Source: Nocardia yamanashiensis NBRC 100130
GTDB taxonomy: Bacteria > Actinomycetota > Actinomycetes > Mycobacteriales > Mycobacteriaceae
NCBI RefSeq assembly: GCF_001613325.1
Contig: NZ_BDCD01000007.1
Span: 62,001 to 126,000, forward strand
DNA length: 64,000 bases
Direction of reading: 5' to 3'
Shown here: piece after piece, positions 45,237 through 53,753 of the stretch
Layout of the letters: each line of letters opens with the position of its first letter
How positions within the stretch are numbered: position 1 is the stretch's first letter
Notes under the pieces: model-generated
What the model was told of the DNA's origin: nothing
Seen by the model: the letters and a program-made list of their open reading frames with translations, nothing else
Database searches by the model: none
Made by a program: the position numbers and the translations under genes

Positions 45237-48200
45237 TCACGGTTGGCCTTGATTCTCGTTGGTGAGCAAGGGATTCCAGAGGCGGCGCGCCAGTTCGCCG
45301 AAGCGGGTGGTCTCGGCGTCGGAGTGCAGCAGCGTGGTTTCGGGGTCGCCGGTGAGGTGATGGAAGCGCGGGGCGGGACCGTGGATGTAGCGCAGGTAGC
45401 GGTCGGTGTGTTCGCCGAAACGGCCGGGACCGTCCTTGCCGCCGTCGAATTCCTGCTCCGCGGCTTGCAGGGCTTCTTCGTAGGTGGCGCCGGCGAGGCG
45501 GCGTTCGGCGTAGACCGAGGAGGCCGCGGGGGCGATGGGTAGGGGTTCGGTGAGGCCGAGGTCGCGCAGGTCCACCAGATCGCGCAGCAGGGTGCGGGCG
45601 GTGGCGGCATTGGGGGCGGTGAGGGTGGATTGCCAGGCGGGGCGCGACATCTTGCCGCGGCCGATGGTGATGGCGCGCCAGCTCTGGTGCGAGCCCGCGG
45701 CGGCGAGGGCGAGCAGCCGCACCCAGGCGGCCATGCGGTGTTTGGGCGCCAGGCGCGAATAGGTGGTGCGGAGCAGGGCGTCGTCGTGGACGTCGGGGAC
45801 GGTGCCGGTGAGGCGGCGGCCGTCGCCGAGATCGACCGCGATATCGATGGTGCGGGCCGGGATCTCGTGCAGCGGCTGCGCGACCCGGACCAGGCGGTCG
45901 ACGGTGGATTCGACTTCGTCGAGCACCGCGCCGCCGAGCGCGAACGGCGGCAGCGTGCCGCGCCGCCATTCGGCGGCGCGCAGGATGTTCGGGTCGACGC
46001 CGGTGAGGCGGGCGGACAGCATGCGTTCGCCCATACTCCATTTGGTGAGGCCGTCGAGTTCGATGGGCAGGCGGTCGCCGATCTCCTCTTCTTCCTCCGG
46101 GACGCGAATCCCCAAGCGCTGCCACAGGAATGCGCGCACTGGATGTTCGGCGAAGGCGACCAGATCGGCCAGTTCCACATCGCCGGGTTCGGGAACCACC
46201 AGCGGTGCGGCCAGGAAGGCGGGGCGGTTGACCGGCGGGCGGCCCGCGGCGCGAGCGCCCGCGAGGGCGACGGTGTCGAAGCTGAAGGGGGCGTCGGCGC
46301 GGAAGTTGCGGCGATCGAAGGGCTGCAAGGGGTGTCGCGTGACGACCTGATCCATGGCGGGCGCGCCGACGTGGGCGCGGACGGTGTCGAGTACCTCGGC
46401 CAGGGGGATGGCGGGCGGGCGGTGCGCACCGGTGACCGGGTCGGATCCGGTGTGCAGCAACACGAGTCGCTCCCCGGCGGCCATGATGGCATCGAGGAGC
46501 AGCTGCCGGTCCTCGCTGCGCGGATCCCGGTCGCCGGGGCAGCGATGGCGGGCCAGTACATCGTCGCCGTCGACGCCGCCCGAGCGCGGGAACACCTCGT
46601 CGTCGAGTCCGAGCAGCACCACCACGCGATGCGGGACCGACCGCATCGGCACCATGGTGCACACGGTCAGCTCGCCGGTGCGGAAGTTGGCGCGCGAGGC
46701 CCGGCCGGAGAGCCGGGCGCGCAGCAGGGCGCTGATATCGCTGAGCCGCAAGGGGGTTCGTCCCGCGAATTCCAGGGCGGCGGCCAGTTCGCGCCGGGCC
46801 TGCACGCCCATCCAGGTCTGCGTGTAGGACACATCGGTCAGCAGGTCGAGGGCCCGCCCCAGCACGGCGGCCCAGTCCTCCGCCGGGCGCGCGGTGCCCG
46901 CCGGTTCCTCCAGGGTCGGGCCGCGCAGATCCCGCAGGCATACCGCGAGCCGGTCCACGAACTCCGCGAACCGGCCGGCCAGATCGATGTCGTTGGAGTC
47001 CACATCGTCCAGGGGCAGCACCAGATCCAGCCAGTCCTCGGTGGACTCCCCGGCCGCCACGCCCAGCAGGATCCGGTCCACGGCCGCATTCAGGGTGTTC
47101 TGCGCGAAGTCCCCGAGCCCGAACGCCTGCCGCTGCCGCTGCCCGATCCCCCAGCGCGCCCCGGTCTCGGCGGCCCAGTCGCGCAATCGCTCGATATCGT
47201 CGTCGTCGAAGCCGCAGCGCAGCCGGACCGGTTCCGCCGCGGCCAGATCCAGCACTTCGGTGACGGTGACCCGACCGTCGGCCAGTTCCAGCAGCGTGCC
47301 GATCACCCCGAGCACCGGGTTCACCGCGCGTTGCGCGCGATCGGCCAGCCGCACCCGCAGCCCGTGCGCCGGATGCCCGGGTTCCGCGCCCTCCAGGGAC
47401 CACTGCCCGAAGGCGGCGCGCACCAGCGGGGCGTAGCTCTCCACGTCCGGGCACATGACAATCACGTCGCGCGGTTGCAGCGTGTGGTCGGCGGCGAAAA
47501 TGCCGAGCAGGCTATCGCGCAGCACTTCCACCTGCCGGGCCGCGCCGTGACAGGAGTGCACGGTCACGCTGCCGTCGGCGAGCGCGGGTTCGGGCATGAG
47601 CGACCAGCGGTCCTGCCGGATGGCGGCCTGCAATTCGCTCAGCAGCGTGCGCGGCGCGGCGGTCTCCGGCCGCGGGTGATAGGTGTCGATGTGATCGTAT
47701 CCGGCGAGCCGCTCCTGCAACTCGCGCACGTCCCGCCCCAGCGCCGCCAGCAGCGGATGCCGTACCCGCACACCGGAATTCGGCGTGATCTCGGCATCGG
47801 CCAGCTTGGTCCACAGCGCGGGCGAGGGATGCACCAGCCACAGATGCACCTGCCGCCCCACCGACAATGCCGACAACACTTCCAACTGGTCGGTAGTCAA
47901 CCGCGTCACGCCGAACAGCGAAATCCGTTCCGGCAGCGACACACTCGCCGGCTCCGCCCGCAGCCGCGCACACGCCGCCGCCAGCCGCTCCGCCGGCCCG
48001 GGCACCCCCACCGCCGCCCGCAGCCGCCGCCACAATTCAGGCTGCCAGCGCAGGTCTGCGGGCAACAGACCACCCGCACTCCGCGCACCCGCACCGTCGC
48101 TGTCGATACCGGCCGCCCAGTCCAGGATCATGACGGGGCGTTGCGCCGCATAGGTATCGAACAGGCCCGCGATCCGCGCCGCGGTGGCGTAGCGCCGGCC

Positions 48201-48590
48201 CACCCGATAGCCGTTCGCGTCACCGTGTCCGAGGTGGCGGGCGAGCACGCCCGCCCAGGGTTCGTTCAGCACTTCGTCGAGGACCGGGAGCAGGGCCCAT
48301 ACCAACCGGTCGGGCGCCCATGGGTCCTGGTCCGGGTCGATCCCGGTCGCCTCGGCCAGGACCGCGCCGACCAATCCCGCCGGGTCGGCGAAGTCGATAT
48401 TCGCCGAAATCCCGTCGGCGAACGACCCGCTACCGAGGACCGTGGCCAGCCGCTGATTCAGCCAGCGCTCGATCCCCTTGGCCGGCACCGCGACCACTTC
48501 GGGAGTGAACGGGTCGCCGAGCGGATCGGCGAGCAGCTCGGCCAGCGCGTCGGCGAGCGTGTCCGCACGCTCGGCCCGATGAATGTGCAC
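45237..48590 (-). CDS. recC: exodeoxyribonuclease V gamma subunit
   Basis: 1117 residues from GTG 48590, matching the family length. It begins MHIHRAERADTLADALAELLADPLGDPF. Family features include VVAVPAKGIERWLNQRLA, SISLFG-like ERISLFGVTRL, RDVIVMCPDVESYAPLVRAAF and VVLLGLDDEVFPR. The C-terminal cleft region is PVRAFLWQRLGIRVPEEEEE. RecC is the helicase-dead subunit that splits the strands and recognises the recombination hot-spot. It is the first gene of recC-recB-recD. No good Shine-Dalgarno precedes the start. Confidence 0.93.
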   Translation of the reverse strand: MHIHRAERADTLADALAELLADPLGDPFTPEVVAVPAKGIERWLNQRLATVLGSGSFADGISANIDFADPAGLVGAVLAEATGIDPDQDPWAPDRLVWALLPVLDEVLNEPWAGVLARHLGHGDANGYRVGRRYATAARIAGLFDTYAAQRPVMILDWAAGIDSDGAGARSAGGLLPADLRWQPELWRRLRAAVGVPGPAERLAAACARLRAEPASVSLPERISLFGVTRLTTDQLEVLSALSVGRQVHLWLVHPSPALWTKLADAEITPNSGVRVRHPLLAALGRDVRELQERLAGYDHIDTYHPRPETAAPRTLLSELQAAIRQDRWSLMPEPALADGSVTVHSCHGAARQVEVLRDSLLGIFAADHTLQPRDVIVMCPDVESYAPLVRAAFGQWSLEGAEPGHPAHGLRVRLADRAQRAVNPVLGVIGTLLELADGRVTVTEVLDLAAAEPVRLRCGFDDDDIERLRDWAAETGARWGIGQRQRQAFGLGDFAQNTLNAAVDRILLGVAAGESTEDWLDLVLPLDDVDSNDIDLAGRFAEFVDRLAVCLRDLRGPTLEEPAGTARPAEDWAAVLGRALDLLTDVSYTQTWMGVQARRELAAALEFAGRTPLRLSDISALLRARLSGRASRANFRTGELTVCTMVPMRSVPHRVVVLLGLDDEVFPRSGGVDGDDVLARHRCPGDRDPRSEDRQLLLDAIMAAGERLVLLHTGSDPVTGAHRPPAIPLAEVLDTVRAHVGAPAMDQVVTRHPLQPFDRRNFRADAPFSFDTVALAGARAAGRPPVNRPAFLAAPLVVPEPGDVELADLVAFAEHPVRAFLWQRLGIRVPEEEEEIGDRLPIELDGLTKWSMGERMLSARLTGVDPNILRAAEWRRGTLPPFALGGAVLDEVESTVDRLVRVAQPLHEIPARTIDIAVDLGDGRRLTGTVPDVHDDALLRTTYSRLAPKHRMAAWVRLLALAAAGSHQSWRAITIGRGKMSRPAWQSTLTAPNAATARTLLRDLVDLRDLGLTEPLPIAPAASSVYAERRLAGATYEEALQAAEQEFDGGKDGPGRFGEHTDRYLRYIHGPAPRFHHLTGDPETTLLHSDAETTRFGELARRLWNPLLTNENQGQP

Positions 48591-48743
48591 GAGCTGTGTT
48601 TATACAGTCGGCGAACGACATGCAAACACCCGGCATCGCGGCTCGCCGGGTGACACCCGCCACACGCCTCGCATTTGCTAGGGCGCGTCACTCTGAAATT
48701 CGACTGTGGTATGCGACAGTGCCTTTCGGGTGGAGGCCGGAAA

Positions 48744-48977
48744 GTGGTAGTGAAAGGCTGGTTCGCGTCGATGTCTGCGTCGGTGATTCCCCTGGTTCCC
48801 AGAACCGGATTCACGGTCCGCCGAGTCGGTGATCGCTGGGAGCTCGTCAACTCGCGTCACTACGGGCGCGGCGTCGTACTGGCGGCATGGCCGCGCGATC
48901 ATCACACCGAGGCATTCGAGCACTGCTATCGGCTCAACGGCCGCAGCATCGAAGAACTACGCGCAGCGTTCCGCTAG
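48744..48977 (+). CDS. small hypothetical protein
   Basis: 77 residues from GTG 48744, with GGAGG seven bases upstream; the frame is open to 48675. Sequence features: MVVKGWFASMSASVIPLVPRTGFTVRRVGDRWELVNSR, then HYGRGVVLAAWPRDHHTEAFEHCYRLNGRSIEELRAAF. It is a compact basic protein with a likely beta hairpin followed by two helices and has no signal peptide. No family is recognised. It is divergent from recC with ~150 nt between starts. Confidence 0.55.
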   Translation: MVVKGWFASMSASVIPLVPRTGFTVRRVGDRWELVNSRHYGRGVVLAAWPRDHHTEAFEHCYRLNGRSIEELRAAFR

Positions 48978-49077
48978 TTCGCCGAAAGCCCGTGCGCGAG
49001 CGTCAATTCGATAACACACGGGGCGACTGAGCTCAAGACGTGCAAAGCGCCCTTTGTGATGGCTATTGTGTCTCTTC

Positions 49078-49956
49078 GTGCGTTCTCCGATGGCCCGGCG
49101 CGTGGCCACCTCGACCTGTGTCCTCGCCGCAGCGGTATTGATTCCGGCTGCCCCGGTATTCGCCCCGAACGCGGAAGCCCTTCCGGTGGCCACTCAGGGC
49201 TGCCTGCCGGGCTTCGATTGCGATATGTCCAATCGCATCAACGCCGCCGACGCCTATCTGAGCTCGCGCCCCGGCGTCACCGGATATGTACTGCGCGATC
49301 GGGTCAGTGGCGGCATTTACCGGAATGGCAACGCGGACACCATGTTCTGGACCGCGTCCACCATCAAACTGGCGATCGCGGAGGATCTGCTGAACCGCGC
49401 CCGGATCGGGGCCATCAATCTCGACGGCGGGGACCGGGCGCTGCTCGAGTCCATGCTGGCAACCTCCAACGACCACGCCGCCGACGTGCTGTGGAACAAG
49501 TACGCGGGCGTGGATCGCATGTCGTTCAACAACGCCTTCCGCGCCAATGGCATGTCCGGGCTGGTCCCGCTGCCGCCCACCACCACCATCGAACAGACGA
49601 AGCTGTTCCCCGACTGGGGTTTCCAGCAGTGCAGCCCGGCCGACCTGGATCGGCTGATGGACAACGTGCTCACCCGCATGCACCCCGACGACCGCGCCTA
49701 CCTGGTCGATCGCATGCGCCGGGTGGACACCAACCAGCACTGGGGCGTGTGGGGCGCGGGCGCGTCGATGAACCCCGGCCTGAAGAACGGCTGGTCCAAC
49801 GAGGTCGGCGGCTGGGTGGTCAATTCGGTCGGCTTCGCGGGCCCGAACGAGCGCTATACCCTGGCCGTCATGACCGAGCAGGGCAACGAGGGCGGGTACA
49901 TCGAAGGTTCCGAAACCACCACGCAGCTCGCGAAACTCCTGCTCGCGGGACGCTGA
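49078..49956 (+). CDS. secreted beta-lactamase-like serine hydrolase
   Basis: About 292 residues. GTG 49078 is used; ATG 49090 (MARR) and TTG 49066 are alternatives and none has a clear Shine-Dalgarno. Signal peptide: MARRVATSTCVLAAAVLIPAAPVFAPNAEA. The class A beta-lactamase fold shows STIKLA (SxxK nucleophile), ATSNDHAADVL (SDN), and KNGWSNEVGGWVVNSVGF, where the usual K[TS]G is KNG. The Glu166 region is not obvious. It may act as a penicillin-binding hydrolase or cell-wall enzyme rather than a true beta-lactamase. Confidence 0.75.
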   Translation: MRSPMARRVATSTCVLAAAVLIPAAPVFAPNAEALPVATQGCLPGFDCDMSNRINAADAYLSSRPGVTGYVLRDRVSGGIYRNGNADTMFWTASTIKLAIAEDLLNRARIGAINLDGGDRALLESMLATSNDHAADVLWNKYAGVDRMSFNNAFRANGMSGLVPLPPTTTIEQTKLFPDWGFQQCSPADLDRLMDNVLTRMHPDDRAYLVDRMRRVDTNQHWGVWGAGASMNPGLKNGWSNEVGGWVVNSVGFAGPNERYTLAVMTEQGNEGGYIEGSETTTQLAKLLLAGR

Positions 49957-50061
49957 ACAGGTCTCGTTCCAGACACGACCGGACGCGGCGGTCACGACAA
50001 TCCCCCTGAGCTACCGCTCGTATTGTATTTTCGGGGTAAGTGTCGTGATCGTCCGTTTCCC

Positions 50062-50081
50062 GATTGGTCCTGATTGGTCCT
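50062..50081. repeat. tandem 10-bp direct repeat upstream of ndh
   Basis: GATTGGTCCT occurs twice head to tail (50062-50071, 50072-50081), i.e. one helical turn apart. The nonamer AAGTGTCGT also occurs at 50038 and 50113, flanking it. These are candidate regulator sites in the 197-nt gap before ndh. Confidence 0.45.
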
Positions 50082-50153
50082 CGTGCCTCACGCCGTACTA
50101 CCGTTGAGCGTGAAGTGTCGTAGTTTCACCGTCTGGCTAGGAGCAGGGACTAG

Positions 50154-51602
50154 ATGAACGCCGATAATTCCGTCGCACAGCGCCATCGGGTGGTGGTGAT
50201 CGGGTCCGGGTTCGGTGGCCTCTTCGCCTGCAAGCACCTGCGCAAGGCCGACGTGGACATCACCCTCATCTCCAAGACCTCCACGCACCTGTTCCAGCCG
50301 CTGCTGTACCAGGTCGCGACCGGCATCCTGTCCGTCGGCGAGATCGCCCCCGCCACCCGCATCGTGCTGCGCAAGCAGGAAAACGTGCGGGTCATCATGG
50401 GCGAGGTCGACGATATCGACCTCGAGGGCGGCACCGTCACCTCGCGACTGCTCAACTCCGACACCGTCACCCCCTTCGACTCGCTCATCGTCGCCACCGG
50501 CGCCCAGCAGTCCTACTTCGGCAACGACCACTTCGCCACCTACGCGCCCGGTATGAAGACCATCGACGACGCGCTCGAACTACGCGCGCGCATCCTGGGC
50601 TCCTTCGAAGAGGCCGAACTGGCCACCGACCAGGAGACGCGCGACCGCTTCATGACCTTCGTGGTCGTGGGCGCGGGCCCCACCGGCGTCGAATTGGCCG
50701 GGCAGATCGCCGAACTCGCCGACCGCACCCTGGACGGCACCTTCCGCAATATCGACACCCGCGACGCGCGCGTCATCCTGGTCGAGGGCGCGGGCGCGGT
50801 GCTCGCGCCGATGGGCCCCAAGCTCGGCGGCAAGGCGGCCAAGCGGCTGGAGAAGATGGGCGTGGAGATCCAGCTCAACGCCATGGTCACCAATGTGGAC
50901 GCGCGTGGGGTGACCATCAAGGAGAAGGACGGCTCCGAGCGGCGCATCGAATCCGCCTGCAAGGTGTGGTCGGCCGGCGTGCAGGCCAGCGAACTGGGCA
51001 AGATCCTGGCCGAGAAGTCCAAGGGCACCGAGATCGACCGGGCCGGGCGGGTCGTGGTCGAACCGGACCTGACCATCAAGGGCTACCCGAACGTCTTCGT
51101 GGTCGGCGACCTGATGTCGGTGCCGGGCGTGCCCGGGCAGGCGCAGGGCGCGATCCAGGGCGGCACCTACGCGGCCAAGAACATCAAGGCCGAGGTGCGC
51201 GGGGATCAGAAGCCCGAGGAGCGCAAGCCTTTCAAGTACTTCGACAAGGGTTCGATGGCCACCGTGTCGCGGTTCAACGCGGTGTGCCAGGTCGGCAAGC
51301 TCGAGTTCAGCGGGTTCTTCGCCTGGCTGGCGTGGCTGGGCCTGCACCTGTGGTACCTGGTCGGCTTCCGCAGCCGGTTCGTCACCGTGCTCGAATGGTT
51401 CGTCTCGTTCCTGGGCCGTCACCGCGGGCAGATGGCCGCCACCGAGCAGTGGGTGTTCGCGCGCCTGGCCCTGGAGGCGCTCGACGATCCGGACGAGGCG
51501 CGCGAGCTGCACAAGCAGATCGGCGGCGAATCCGCCACGGGCAACGGCAAATCCGTGGCGAACAGTCCGACCGGTCAGCCCGCGGAGAAATCCGCGAGCT
51601 GA
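50154..51602 (+). CDS. ndh: type II NADH dehydrogenase
   Basis: 482 residues, with AGGAG nine bases before the ATG. There are two Rossmann folds: VVVIGSGFGGLFACKHL (FAD) and TFVVVGAGPTGVELAGQIAEL (NADH). HLFQPLLYQVATGILSVGEIAPATR is the quinone-site signature of NDH-2, and VFVVGDLMSVPGVPGQAQGA binds FAD. A C-terminal amphipathic/hydrophobic segment (FFAWLAWLGLHLWYLVGF) anchors it to the membrane. It transfers electrons from NADH to menaquinone without pumping protons. The ~80-residue tail after it is charged and longer than usual. It is apparently monocistronic. Confidence 0.94.
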   Translation: MNADNSVAQRHRVVVIGSGFGGLFACKHLRKADVDITLISKTSTHLFQPLLYQVATGILSVGEIAPATRIVLRKQENVRVIMGEVDDIDLEGGTVTSRLLNSDTVTPFDSLIVATGAQQSYFGNDHFATYAPGMKTIDDALELRARILGSFEEAELATDQETRDRFMTFVVVGAGPTGVELAGQIAELADRTLDGTFRNIDTRDARVILVEGAGAVLAPMGPKLGGKAAKRLEKMGVEIQLNAMVTNVDARGVTIKEKDGSERRIESACKVWSAGVQASELGKILAEKSKGTEIDRAGRVVVEPDLTIKGYPNVFVVGDLMSVPGVPGQAQGAIQGGTYAAKNIKAEVRGDQKPEERKPFKYFDKGSMATVSRFNAVCQVGKLEFSGFFAWLAWLGLHLWYLVGFRSRFVTVLEWFVSFLGRHRGQMAATEQWVFARLALEALDDPDEARELHKQIGGESATGNGKSVANSPTGQPAEKSAS

Positions 51603-51658
51603 CACGCCGACCTCACCGGGCGGAGAGTCCCGACCAATCCGGCGCACCGACCGGATCC

Positions 51659-51685
51659 GAATGTCGAACATCCATCGACATTCGT
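51659..51685 (+). promoter_or_regulatory. inverted repeat in leader of the first secreted paralogue
   Basis: CGAATGTCG and CGACATTCG form perfect 9-bp arms around 9 nt, ending 14 nt before the ATG and just before the AGAAAGG ribosome site. The left arm recurs in the leader of the second paralogue (TCCGAATGTCG at ~52825). It could be an operator or an RNA hairpin acting on translation. Confidence 0.45.
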
Positions 51686-51699
51686 GAGAAAGGTCATCC

Positions 51700-52680
51700 A
51701 TGGGCAAACGCCAACCGGTTGATCAGATTTCGCCGCGCAAGCGGCGTATAGGTTCCCTCGCCATCGCGGGCGCGCTGCCGCTGGTCGCGGCCTTCGGCAA
51801 TACCGGAAACGCTGCGGCGGAAACGGTTTCGCCGGACGAGACCCAGCCCGCCATGGTGGAGAACCAGGTTCCGCAGGCCGGCGCGCAGCCGGGTGTCACC
51901 CTCGACACCCCGTTCGGGCAGGTCACCGTGCCGGTGCCGCAGGCACTCGCCGACGGTGCGCAGAACTATCTGGAGAACACCACCCCCACCGCGCTCGGCG
52001 TGGAGGGCAAGGCCCGCGAGGCCATGGCCGCCGAACCCGGCACCATGACCGATCCGGCCGCCGCGCCCGTACTGCGGGTGGGCCGCAATTCCTCCACCGG
52101 CGTGCGGGACATCCCCAACGCGCCGCTGGCCCCGGTCGATACGCAGAACCTGCGCTCGCCCGACCCGCTGCGGGCCGCCGAGGTGGCGCCCATCGCGGCG
52201 CCGGAGGGCAAGCTGCGCTTCGGTGACACCCAGGTCGACATCCCGACCTGGCTCACGGCCGAACAGGCCGCACAGGTCAATGCCGTGGCCGCGGCCGCGG
52301 AAGCCGAACTGGCCCAGACCCTCGACTCGGCGGGCTTCGAGCCCAGCCGCTCGGACCGCATCGCGGCCCAGACCGTCGGCACCGCCGCCGTCGGCGCGGC
52401 CGTGGGCGTGGGCGTGGCCGCACCGGTCGAGGTCGCCGGGATGGTCATGGGCGGCTTCGTGGGCGCCATGGTCGGCACGCCGTTCGCGCCCGCCGGCTGG
52501 GTCTTCGGCCCGGCCATCGGGGCCACCGCGGGCGCGTCGCTGATCGCGATCCCGGCCGCCACCGTGGGCGCGACCATCGGCGCCGCCGTGGGCGCGGCCA
52601 ACGGGTTCATGGCTCCGGCTACCGAAGGCGCTCCGGTGACGGAGGCCGCTCCGGCCGCAGACGAGACCGTCGCTTCCTGA
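51700..52680 (+). CDS. secreted protein with glycine-rich C-terminal domain (paralogue 1)
   Basis: 326 residues with AGAAAGG upstream. The N-terminus MGKRQPVDQISPRKRRIGSLAIAGALPLVAAFGNTGNAAAE is a long signal peptide. A Pro/Ala-rich middle follows, then KLRFGDTQVDIPTWLTAEQAAQVNAVAAAAE and the motif RSDRIAAQTVGTAAVGAAVG. The end is a ~100-residue Gly/Ala hydrophobic region with glycine-zipper spacing (MVMGGFVGAMVGTPFAPAGW). It could insert in a membrane or the mycomembrane. The following gene is a paralogue. The family is unnamed to me. Confidence 0.7.
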   Translation: MGKRQPVDQISPRKRRIGSLAIAGALPLVAAFGNTGNAAAETVSPDETQPAMVENQVPQAGAQPGVTLDTPFGQVTVPVPQALADGAQNYLENTTPTALGVEGKAREAMAAEPGTMTDPAAAPVLRVGRNSSTGVRDIPNAPLAPVDTQNLRSPDPLRAAEVAPIAAPEGKLRFGDTQVDIPTWLTAEQAAQVNAVAAAAEAELAQTLDSAGFEPSRSDRIAAQTVGTAAVGAAVGVGVAAPVEVAGMVMGGFVGAMVGTPFAPAGWVFGPAIGATAGASLIAIPAATVGATIGAAVGAANGFMAPATEGAPVTEAAPAADETVAS

Positions 52681-52697
52681 CGCACGGCGAGTTACCC

Positions 52698-52731
52698 AGG
52701 GCCGGAACCTCTTACCAGAGGTTCCGGCCCT
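52698..52731 (+). terminator. intrinsic terminator between the secreted paralogues
   Basis: Perfect 15-bp stem AGGGCCGGAACCTCT / AGAGGTTCCGGCCCT with loop TACC, 17 nt after the stop. It shows that the two paralogues are separate transcripts despite being tandem. Confidence 0.88.
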
Positions 52732-52866
52732 TCGCGTACGGATTACCCAGCAGTTGGCTAACTTTCGGCAAAAACAAACCTTTCGGGTCTTCCGGGCAGG
52801 CACCAATCCAGGTGACCGACGGGTCCGAATGTCGGGCGTCGATGTTCCCCGGAAGAAAGGTCGTGC

Positions 52867-53643
52867 ATGGCCGCAGGTAAGCACCGAGCCCTCAACCCGC
52901 ATCGCAACAAGGTCGGCAATGTGGTGGCGGCGGGAGCGGTTCCGCTAGTCATGGCGATCGTCGGAACCGGAGCCGCCAACGCCGCGCCGGCTGCGCCGCA
53001 AGCGGTCACGGCTCACGACGACGCACCCCAGCAGTGGCCGGCGGCCGACGCGCCGAATGTCATGCCGTACGAGGGCCTGCAGATCCCCAACGACACCAAG
53101 AGCTCCATCCAGTGGTCGCGTGCGATCCCGGACAAGAGCTACCTGGCGCCCGTCGGAGTACTGCATCCGCCGGTCCCGGTGGCGCCCGTGCCACCCATCG
53201 CCCCGCCCCCGGGCAAGTTCCGCTTCGGCGACGTGCAGGTCGACGCGCCGAACTGGATCGACTCCGAGCAGGCGATCCAGATCAACGACAATGCCGCCCA
53301 GACGGAGGCGAACCTCGCCACCTTCCTGGACTCGATCGGCATGGAGCGCAGCCGTTCCGACCGCATCGCCGGACAGACCGTCGGCACCGCGGCCATGGGT
53401 GCGCTGGCCGGAGCGAGTTCGGCGGTGCCGTTCGCGCTCACCTCCGCCACCGTCGGCGCGGCCGTCGGTCTGGTGGTCGGCCTGCCGTTGTTCCCCGTGG
53501 GCCTGGTCGCCGGTCCGGCGCTCGGCGCCGCGGCGGGCGCGGCCATGATCGCGGTGCCCGCGGCCATCGCCGGTGCGGCGGTCGGCGGTGTGGTCGGTGC
53601 GGTGAACGCGTTCAACGCGCCACCGCGAGTCGTCGCCAACTGA
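52867..53643 (+). CDS. secreted protein with glycine-rich C-terminal domain (paralogue 2)
   Basis: 258 residues with AGAAAGG upstream. The signal peptide has the same design as the previous gene (HRNKVGNVVAAGAVPLVMAIVGTGAANAAPA). It shares KFRFGDVQVDAPNWIDSEQA and RSRSDRIAGQTVGTAAMGAL with paralogue 1, then a Gly/Ala-rich membrane-like region ending VGGVVGAVNAFNA. A PVPVAPVPPIAPPPG linker separates the variable N-terminal part. A recent-looking tandem duplication including the leader is the simplest explanation. The function is unknown, probably in the cell envelope. Confidence 0.7.
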   Translation: MAAGKHRALNPHRNKVGNVVAAGAVPLVMAIVGTGAANAAPAAPQAVTAHDDAPQQWPAADAPNVMPYEGLQIPNDTKSSIQWSRAIPDKSYLAPVGVLHPPVPVAPVPPIAPPPGKFRFGDVQVDAPNWIDSEQAIQINDNAAQTEANLATFLDSIGMERSRSDRIAGQTVGTAAMGALAGASSAVPFALTSATVGAAVGLVVGLPLFPVGLVAGPALGAAAGAAMIAVPAAIAGAAVGGVVGAVNAFNAPPRVVAN

Positions 53644-53683
53644 ATTCGGTCCGACGACCGTCGTTCATTGCAGCGGATAGACG

Positions 53684-53722
53684 CGCGGCGGGAACCGGGG
53701 GTGAGGTCCGGTTCCCGCCGCG
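53684..53722. terminator. bidirectional terminator between paralogue 2 and ureD
   Basis: Perfect 15-bp stem CGCGGCGGGAACCGG / CCGGTTCCCGCCGCG with a 9-nt loop, between two convergent genes. Confidence 0.8.
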
Positions 53723-53753
53723 TGGCGGTTTTCGGCTGTCGCCGTCGTGTACG

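Noticed and set aside
45215..46561. RecB frame continuing ~450 codons upstream into recC, as if a RecC-RecB fusion
   Set aside because: The upstream part is Pro/Arg/Ser-rich out-of-phase recC sequence. RecB similarity starts at the Met at 45214.
41462..48653. Very long plus-strand open frames (over 1000 codons) across recB and recC
   Set aside because: They are shadows caused by high GC3. The minus-strand products carry complete RecB and RecC motifs.
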